Below, one piece after another: positions 38,714-43,889 of a DNA stretch of 43,889 nt. The stretch comes from Fusobacterium varium (GTDB taxonomy: Bacteria; Fusobacteriota; Fusobacteriia; Fusobacteriales; Fusobacteriaceae), in NCBI GenBank assembly GCA_021531615.1, contig JADYUE010000014.1, positions 1-43,889 on the forward strand, written 5' to 3'. A program made the position numbers and the translations under genes. The notes beneath the pieces are model-generated. The model made no database searches. It saw only the letters and a program-made list of their open reading frames with translations, and had not been told where the DNA came from. How positions within the stretch are numbered: the stretch's first letter is position 1; each line of letters starts with the position of its first letter.

Positions 38714-39334
38714 ATGTTTAATTATTTTATTGAAGGTGGAAGTATGATGTGGCTACTAGCTATTTTATCAATAGCTGGTTTGGGGACTATTTTAGAAAGA
38801 ACAGCTTATTTTTTAAGAAATGAACAAGGAATTACAAAGGAGTTTAAAAGTGAAATTGTAGATCTTGTTAGAGAGGGAAAAGAAGACAAAGCTATTGAGC
38901 TTTGCAATAAAACAAATAATTCTGTTTCAAGAACTGTAAAAAGTATATTATTAGCATATAAAAACGAAAATGATCTATATGAAAGTAAAGAGAAACTTAT
39001 GAAAGAAAAAGCTCTAGAGCAAATTGAAAATCTGGAGAGAAGATTATCTATACTTGGAATTGTTTCGTATATCTCACCTATGGCAGGTTTATTAGGAACA
39101 GTTCTTGGAATGATAAAATCATTTAAAGCTATTGCTCTTCAAGGAGCTGGAGATCCTAATGTTGTAGCTAACGGAATCTCTGAGGCTCTTATAACTACAG
39201 CAGCTGGGCTACTTATTGCAATCCCTGCAATTATTGCTTATAACACATTTAATAGAAAAGTTGATAAAATTATGCTTGAAATAGAAAAAACTTCAACTGC
39301 TTTAATTAATATTAAAGATTCAGGAAAGAGGTAA
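38714..39334 (+). CDS. exbB: ExbB/TolQ proton-channel subunit
   Basis: This 206-residue inner-membrane protein has three spans: SMMWLLAILSIAGLGTILER near the N-terminus, then LSILGIVSYISPMAGLLGTVLGMIKSF and GISEALITTAAGLLIAIPAIIAYNTFNR, the conserved MotA/TolQ/ExbB core. With ExbD it uses the proton gradient to energise TonB. It follows a B12 riboswitch and lies 6 bases before exbD. Confidence 0.93.
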   Translation: MFNYFIEGGSMMWLLAILSIAGLGTILERTAYFLRNEQGITKEFKSEIVDLVREGKEDKAIELCNKTNNSVSRTVKSILLAYKNENDLYESKEKLMKEKALEQIENLERRLSILGIVSYISPMAGLLGTVLGMIKSFKAIALQGAGDPNVVANGISEALITTAAGLLIAIPAIIAYNTFNRKVDKIMLEIEKTSTALINIKDSGKR

Positions 39335-39340
39335 GATTTT

Positions 39341-39751
39341 ATGAGAGAGTTTAGAAGAGGAAAAAATATTATCAATCCTGATATGACTCCTTTAATTGAC
39401 GTAGTCTTTCAGCTTTTGATATTTTTTATGTTAGTAACAACATTTAGTCAATATACAAAATTTGATATGAATCTTCCAAAATCATCTGTAGAGCAGATTG
39501 ATAGTTTAGAAGAGGGAGTGGAATTAGTTATTGATAGAGAGGGAAAATTCTTCTTTAAAAATGGAGATAACTCTATTGAAATTCCAGATGACAGATTTGA
39601 AATTATGTTAAAAGATCTTATGAATGGACGTCAAGAGCAGACACTTATTGTTAGTGCTGATAAAGACTTAAAATATCAAATTGTCATTGAAACTATGGGT
39701 AAATTAAAAAATATAGGTATTGAAAAAATTGAAATAAATAGCATAAAGTAG
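39341..39751 (+). CDS. exbD: ExbD proton-channel subunit
   Basis: This 136-residue protein has a short cytoplasmic N-terminus and one span, NPDMTPLIDVVFQLLIFFMLVTTF (about 13-36), in which the conserved proton-carrying Asp lies. A periplasmic domain (ELVIDREGKFFFKNGDNSIEI...) with the NIGIEKIEINS tail follows. It partners ExbB and TonB, with tonB 8 bases downstream. Confidence 0.93.
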   Translation: MREFRRGKNIINPDMTPLIDVVFQLLIFFMLVTTFSQYTKFDMNLPKSSVEQIDSLEEGVELVIDREGKFFFKNGDNSIEIPDDRFEIMLKDLMNGRQEQTLIVSADKDLKYQIVIETMGKLKNIGIEKIEINSIK

Positions 39752-39759
39752 GTGAGATA

Positions 39760-40455
39760 ATGAAATTTTATATTTTTTCTTTTCTCTGCCACTTGTTATT
39801 GCTGTTTATCTTCTATAAAGCTCCTATAAAAGAGATAAAAATGGACAGTAAAAATGTAGTTGTGTATCTAACTGATAAGAAAAATGATATACCAGCTCCT
39901 GCCCCTGCTCCAATTCAATCTTTTAATAGAGAGCCTGTACAAGAGATAAAAAAAGTTGAAGAAAAGAAAATTGAAAAAAAAGAGATTAAAAAACCAGAAA
40001 AAAAGATAGTTAAAAAGAAAATTAAAAAAGCTGTGCCTAAGCCTATTGAAAAACCTAGAGAGGTAGAAGAAGTTGAAAAGGAAACTTCAGCTAATACTAA
40101 TACTGCCACTTATAATCCTCTAGCTGGTTTAGTTAAAGATGGAACTGGTACATATATTGGAGATCAAAGAGGTGGACAGGGAATAGGTTATCAGATAAAA
40201 AGAGAGGTTGAACCTCAATATCCTATCATGGCAAAAAAGGCTAACTTTACCAAAGAGGTAGTTATTAAAACTAAATTTTTAGTGGGACTTAATGGAAAGG
40301 TTGAGGAAGTTATCTTCTTAGACAACTTCACATCATATGGATTTAGGAAAGAGGTTGAAAAAGCTCTTAAACAGTGGGAGTTTGCTCCTATTATATACCA
40401 AGGGCACAATATAAAAATGTATTTTTATAAAGATTTTAGATTTAACGTTAAATAA
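39760..40455 (+). CDS. tonB: TonB energy-transducing protein
   Basis: This 231-residue protein has one N-terminal span (FSFLCHLLLLFIFYKA), a Pro-rich start (PAPAPAPIQ), and a long Lys/Glu/Pro rod (about 60-110, e.g. EKKIEKKEIKKPEKKIVKKK). The C-terminal TonB domain follows (VEPQYPIMAKKANFTKEVVIKTKFLVGLNGKVEEVIFLDNFTSYGFRKEVEKALKQWEFAP). It transmits force from ExbBD to outer-membrane receptors such as the one encoded at 41279. Control by a B12 riboswitch suggests it is devoted to corrinoid uptake. Confidence 0.93.
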   Translation: MKFYIFSFLCHLLLLFIFYKAPIKEIKMDSKNVVVYLTDKKNDIPAPAPAPIQSFNREPVQEIKKVEEKKIEKKEIKKPEKKIVKKKIKKAVPKPIEKPREVEEVEKETSANTNTATYNPLAGLVKDGTGTYIGDQRGGQGIGYQIKREVEPQYPIMAKKANFTKEVVIKTKFLVGLNGKVEEVIFLDNFTSYGFRKEVEKALKQWEFAPIIYQGHNIKMYFYKDFRFNVK

Positions 40456-40484
40456 TTAAATATTAAATAATTAATAGTTAGTTA

Positions 40485-40503
40485 AAAACAGTCTTACTGT
40501 TTT
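40485..40503 (+). terminator. Hairpin between tonB and the next gene
   Basis: AAAACAGT-CTT-ACTGTTTT, perfect 8-bp stem, followed by an AT-rich stretch and the next ribosome site. A weak terminator or RNA-processing site. Confidence 0.5.
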
Positions 40504-40531
40504 ATATAAAAAATAATGAGGAGTGATACAG

Positions 40532-40843
40532 ATGAAAGTAAATTATGAACCTACACACTCAGTTATACCTACACTACTAATTAATAAAGTTAAAGAAATT
40601 GCTAGTAGTTACAATATCCCTTGTAAAGTGGAAGAGGTAGAAATTTTTACTGTGATGGATACAGTAAACCTTTATTTTTTTAAAGATAAAAATGCTGTTT
40701 TCAAACTATCCATTGATTGTATCAACAGTGGAGAAGAATATTTAAAAAAATATATTGATGGTATTAATACAGCTTTTGAAAAAACTATAGCAGATTTTGG
40801 AGCTATTTCAAAGGTGGATATAGTAAAAGGAACTAACTCTTAA
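40532..40843 (+). CDS. Unknown protein in the B12 regulon
   Basis: This protein has 103 residues from ATG 40532 (MKVNYEPTHSVIPTL), eight bases after GAGGAG; a GTG at 40523 is less likely. It is soluble, with alternating helices and strands (KVEEVEIFTVMDTVNLYFFKDKNAVFKLSIDCINSG), and has two Cys. It sits after tonB and before the next B12 riboswitch. It is probably transcribed with exbB-exbD-tonB through a weak hairpin, and a strong terminator follows it. No family is recognised. Confidence 0.65.
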   Translation: MKVNYEPTHSVIPTLLINKVKEIASSYNIPCKVEEVEIFTVMDTVNLYFFKDKNAVFKLSIDCINSGEEYLKKYIDGINTAFEKTIADFGAISKVDIVKGTNS

Positions 40844-40861
40844 TTAAAATTTCTTAGATAT

Positions 40862-40896
40862 AAAAGAACTTCTATTAATATGGGAGTTCTTTTATT
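40862..40896 (+). terminator. Terminator closing the exbB-tonB unit
   Basis: AAAAGAACT/AGTTCTTTT stem with a 14-base loop and a T-rich tail. Confidence 0.8.
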
Positions 40897-41014
40897 TTTA
40901 AGTTGAAATAAAAACATTTAATTTGAATTAAAGATATATTATTTTATATAATTACATTTTCTTTCTTTGACTTTCTGTTGTAAAAGTGATAGAATACAAC
41001 GTAGAAAATAATAT

Positions 41015-41240
41015 ATTTAGGTGCTTATAAGAGCTTAATAGAGGAAGAGGAGTGAAAATCTCCCACAGTTAAAACTGCTGTAAGGTGGACGAAATCACAA
41101 GAATGTCACTGGGAAACTGGGAAGGCGTGAGAGTAGAGTGAAACCAAGTCAGAAGACTTACCAAATCGTAAAATATAAGATATTTCATATATTTTTTTAT
41201 TTTGTTTGATTAACAGTAAGTAGAAACTCTATTTGCTGTT
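41015..41240 (+). promoter_or_regulatory. Cobalamin riboswitch upstream of the TonB-dependent receptor
   Basis: Aptamer 41015-41166 with GGAGTGAAAATCTCC, GTTAAAACTGCTGTAAGG, CACTGGGAAACTGGGAAGG and AAGTCAGAAGACTTACC. The terminator AACAGTAAGTAG/CTATTTGCTGTT (41212-41240) plus TTTTTTT follows. The stretch from 40897 to 41014 is AT-rich and holds the promoter region only. Confidence 0.93.
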
Positions 41241-41278
41241 TTTTTATTGCTCCTAAATATAAAAAATTTGGAGGGAAA

Positions 41279-43270
41279 ATGTATAAAAAAATTGGAATTT
41301 TAGCTTTAATTATTAGTTCAAGTTTATTTGCAGAAGAAACAACAAAAGAAAAAGATTATGGAGTAAGACTTAATGAATCAACTATCACATCAGATAGATA
41401 TGAAACTCCAGTAATTGAAACTGCTAAAAATATTACTGTTATTTCAAGTGAAGAAATTGAAAAAAGAGGTTATCAAAATGTTGAAGAAGCACTTGTTAGT
41501 GTACCTGGTATTATGTTTGATTCTTTTAATGGTTCAATTTCTATGAGAGGACAAATGCCTTTAGCTGGAAAAAATAATATAATGGTTTTAGTCAATGGAA
41601 TTCCTCAAAATGGTTTGGATAATAGAGACTATGATCTAGATTTTATTCCTATAGAACAAATAGAAAAAATTGAAGTTTTACCTGCTGGTGGGGCTATTAT
41701 GTATGGAGGAAATGCCACTGCTGGAGTTGTTAATATTATAACTAAAGAAGCTCAAAATAAAAAATATTGGGGAAATGCTGGATTAACTATAGGTTCTTTC
41801 AACGAAAGAAAATATAAATTAAATTATGGAACTAATATTAATGACAAACTATCTCTTGAAGGACAATATATTAATACTGATAAAGATGGATATAGAAAGG
41901 GTGAATTTAGAGATTCAGAATATGCTGAAATTACTACAAACTACAAATTAAATGAAGGAAATATAGGATTAAAATATATTCGTAACGAAAGAAAAAGTAA
42001 CTGGGGTGGAAGTCTAAATAAAAAACAAATGGAAGCTGATAGAAAATACAATAGTAATCCTAAAAATTACAATAAAAATATTGAAGATAAATATATTTTA
42101 ACTTTTAATAAAAATCTTACTGAAAATTTTTCTATGTTATTTAATACTGAATATAAAGAAAGAGAGTATAGACCTATAAAAAACACTGCAAAATCTGGTT
42201 TTCAAGATAGAGTAAGTGCTCCAAAAGATACAAAACAATGGTATACAAATACTCAATTTAAATATGTATATTATCCTGATAGCTATATTACTTTAGGAGG
42301 AGATTATTCTGTTGCTGAGGTAAAAGAAAAATCATTTGATTCTAATACACAATATACAAAATTAAAAAGTTTTTCTAAAGCAGATTATAGTCTATATGCT
42401 GGATATATTATGAATAAATTTACATATAATGATTTTATATTTACTCAAGGATTTAGATTAGAAAAAAGTGAATTTGATGAAGATAATACAACTGTATCTA
42501 CATCAAAAACAGTTAATACAAAAAATTCTAGCAATGATAAAAGTTATGACTTTGCTATTAACTATTTATTAAATGATACTACTTCTATGTATGTAAGTTT
42601 TAATAGAACTTCAAGAGCTCCAAGTATAGGGGAGTATTCAAGATGGAATGAAACTGTCAGTGGAGATCCTCAATCACAAACTACTACAACTTATGAAGCT
42701 GGACTAAAATCAATCTTTGACAATATTTATTTATCAGGAGCTGTTTATTTTGTTAAAGGAAAAAGTGAAATTGTATATGACCCTGATAGAGATAAAAATG
42801 ATGGTTCATACTATAATATTGAAGGTGAAACAAAAAGAAAAGGAATTGAATTAGCTTCAGAACAATATTTTGATAAATTAACTTTAAGAGAAAGTTTAAC
42901 ATATATAGATCATGAAATTACTTCTGGAAAATATAAAGGAAGTGAAATTCCTGGTGTAAGTAATTTTATAGGAAATATTGGTTTCACTTATACTCCTGTT
43001 GAAAGTCTAGATTTAAATCTTGATACTAGATTTGTTGGAAAAGCTGTTCCTTCAAGAGACTTCTATAATAAAGCTGAAAAAACTCCTAGCTATGCAAAAA
43101 CAGATGTATCTGTAAGATATAATTTTGAAAATGGCTTAACTCTTTCTGGTGGAATAAAAAATATATTTGATAAAAAATATTGTGATTATATTTATTTAAG
43201 TGGTTCAAATTTAGCTTATTTCCCATCACCTGAGAGAACTTATTATGTAAGTGCAGAATATAAATTCTAA
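41279..43270 (+). CDS. btuB: TonB-dependent outer-membrane receptor, probable corrinoid receptor (BtuB-like)
   Basis: This 663-residue receptor has a signal peptide (MYKKIGILALIISSSLFA) and a TonB-box-like segment (ESTITSD). The plug domain (about 45-160) contains VEEALVSVPGIMFDS, IMVLVNGIPQNG and IEKIEVLPAGGAIMYGGNATAGVVNIITK. A 22-strand barrel follows, ending in the aromatic signal YYVSAEYKF. Length and plug motifs fit BtuB/CirA-type receptors. A B12 riboswitch and the neighbouring importer point to a corrinoid ligand, which is inference. Confidence 0.88.
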   Translation: MYKKIGILALIISSSLFAEETTKEKDYGVRLNESTITSDRYETPVIETAKNITVISSEEIEKRGYQNVEEALVSVPGIMFDSFNGSISMRGQMPLAGKNNIMVLVNGIPQNGLDNRDYDLDFIPIEQIEKIEVLPAGGAIMYGGNATAGVVNIITKEAQNKKYWGNAGLTIGSFNERKYKLNYGTNINDKLSLEGQYINTDKDGYRKGEFRDSEYAEITTNYKLNEGNIGLKYIRNERKSNWGGSLNKKQMEADRKYNSNPKNYNKNIEDKYILTFNKNLTENFSMLFNTEYKEREYRPIKNTAKSGFQDRVSAPKDTKQWYTNTQFKYVYYPDSYITLGGDYSVAEVKEKSFDSNTQYTKLKSFSKADYSLYAGYIMNKFTYNDFIFTQGFRLEKSEFDEDNTTVSTSKTVNTKNSSNDKSYDFAINYLLNDTTSMYVSFNRTSRAPSIGEYSRWNETVSGDPQSQTTTTYEAGLKSIFDNIYLSGAVYFVKGKSEIVYDPDRDKNDGSYYNIEGETKRKGIELASEQYFDKLTLRESLTYIDHEITSGKYKGSEIPGVSNFIGNIGFTYTPVESLDLNLDTRFVGKAVPSRDFYNKAEKTPSYAKTDVSVRYNFENGLTLSGGIKNIFDKKYCDYIYLSGSNLAYFPSPERTYYVSAEYKF

Positions 43271-43284
43271 TAATAGGAGCTATT

Positions 43285-43809
43285 ATGAATAAACTAAATA
43301 AATTTATTATATTATCAAGTTTATTATTACTTTTTGCCTCAAACTCATATAGTTATAGAGTAAAAGAAAGTCCTACATCTAGATTTAAAATAGAGGATTT
43401 TAAAGAGGAAATTAAAAAAACTAACTTCAACTTTGACTCTTTTGGAAAAGTTAAAGAGTATGGTATTTTAGGATATTATAACTTCTATCCACTTATAAAA
43501 GATAATAAGATATGTGCCTATGCTTGTTTAACTCATTTAAAAGTTTATGATAGACACGAACCTTTTATTGTTATCATTTCACTAGATGGAAAGATTATTG
43601 ATTACTCCATTCCAGAGGCTAGAAATAAACATAAAGTATTAAATAGTAATGATGTAAAAATTAAACTAATTGGAAAAGATAAAACCAATGCACATTTAGA
43701 TGCTATTGCTGGTTCAACATATCATGTTCCTGCTATTAATGCTGAACTAACAAATATTTTAAATATATTTGATTATAGAAAAGATATTATTAGAAAAGAT
43801 GAAATATAA
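43285..43809 (+). CDS. Exported FMN-binding-domain-like protein
   Basis: This 174-residue protein has a signal peptide (NKFIILSSLLLLFASNSYS). The C-terminal half, 'EPFIVIISLDGKIIDYSIPEARNKHK' then 'HLDAIAGSTYHVPAINAELTNILNIF', resembles FMN_bind domains, where the Thr of an AGST/SGAT-like motif takes covalent FMN. The exact motif is changed, so flavin binding is not certain. It follows the receptor by 14 bases and is under the same B12 riboswitch. A periplasmic flavoprotein could reduce corrinoids during uptake (inference). Confidence 0.6.
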   Translation: MNKLNKFIILSSLLLLFASNSYSYRVKESPTSRFKIEDFKEEIKKTNFNFDSFGKVKEYGILGYYNFYPLIKDNKICAYACLTHLKVYDRHEPFIVIISLDGKIIDYSIPEARNKHKVLNSNDVKIKLIGKDKTNAHLDAIAGSTYHVPAINAELTNILNIFDYRKDIIRKDEI

Positions 43810-43889
43810 TACAAAAACAAGGGTAACTACTCAGCTATGTAGTTTACAAAAAATTAAAAATCAGCTAAAAATTAGGAGAATTTGCTTAG

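Noticed and set aside
43810-43889. Possible next gene at the right window edge (AGGAGAA then TTG)
   Set aside because: Too little sequence remains to support a reading frame; a weak hairpin (AACTAC/GTAGTT, 43826-43845) is all that is seen.

Overview
The window looks like a chromosomal segment of a Fusobacterium-type bacterium (Fusobacteriota). The DNA is very AT-rich, Lys/Glu/Ile codons are mostly A/T-ending, ribosome-binding sites are strong AGGAGG types, and the cell has an outer membrane (TonB-dependent receptor, ExbB/ExbD/TonB, small beta-barrel porin) alongside Firmicute-like riboswitches and gene order. Genus assignment is inference from these traits.

Positions 1 to about 19,340 are the right-hand part of a prophage, cut by the left window edge. 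Its late genes run leftward: TerS, TerL, GNAT-like protein, coiled-coil protein, a podovirus-type portal, scaffold, capsid and two collagen-like tail fibres. The leftward early genes (8263-12612) hold a replication initiator with iterons inside its coding sequence, a DnaC-type loader, a dimeric dUTPase-like enzyme, a lipoprotein, a VRR-NUC nuclease, a tRNA-Lys(UUU), and a 34-residue membrane peptide followed by a strongly structured RNA. The immunity region (12.7-14.2 kb) has a CI-like repressor and a second HTH protein. Four copies of one 18-bp operator (GTATAAC-N4-GTTATAC) lie in three promoter regions. The rightward early genes (14219-19250) carry a YqaJ exonuclease with an N-terminal SAP-like segment, a RecT annealase, several tiny overlapping genes, an excisionase-like protein and a tyrosine integrase.

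Directly after the integrase come a three-way-junction-like inverted repeat and a CRISPR array (13 repeats, 12 spacers, no cas genes in view). The array is read leftward: a promoter sits in the right-hand leader and the degenerate repeat is at the left end.

From 20.4 kb the host genes are metabolic. They are a dicarboxylate/amino-acid symporter, a P-type ATPase behind a yybP-ykoY (Mn2+) riboswitch, and a leftward pyrimidine operon pyrB-K-D-F-C-E. The pyr operon starts with a previously unmarked 36-codon leader peptide ending inside a terminator, the layout of UTP-sensitive pyrBI attenuation. PyrB carries a C-terminal zinc-binding tail like that of PyrI. Next are an orphan thiamine-binding protein with a TPP riboswitch, a small outer-membrane protein, a DUF2284 protein, a nitroreductase and a corrinoid adenosyltransferase.

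The right end (34-43.9 kb) is a vitamin B12 regulon with four cobalamin riboswitches. One faces a CbiK chelatase that carries an export signal. Three face, in turn, a BtuF-BtuC-BtuD-like transporter, ExbB-ExbD-TonB plus a small unknown gene, and a TonB-dependent receptor followed by an exported FMN-binding-like protein. Together these genes describe corrinoid capture at the outer membrane, energisation by TonB, import by an ABC transporter, adenosylation by CobA/CobO, and cobalt (or iron) insertion into a tetrapyrrole in the periplasm.
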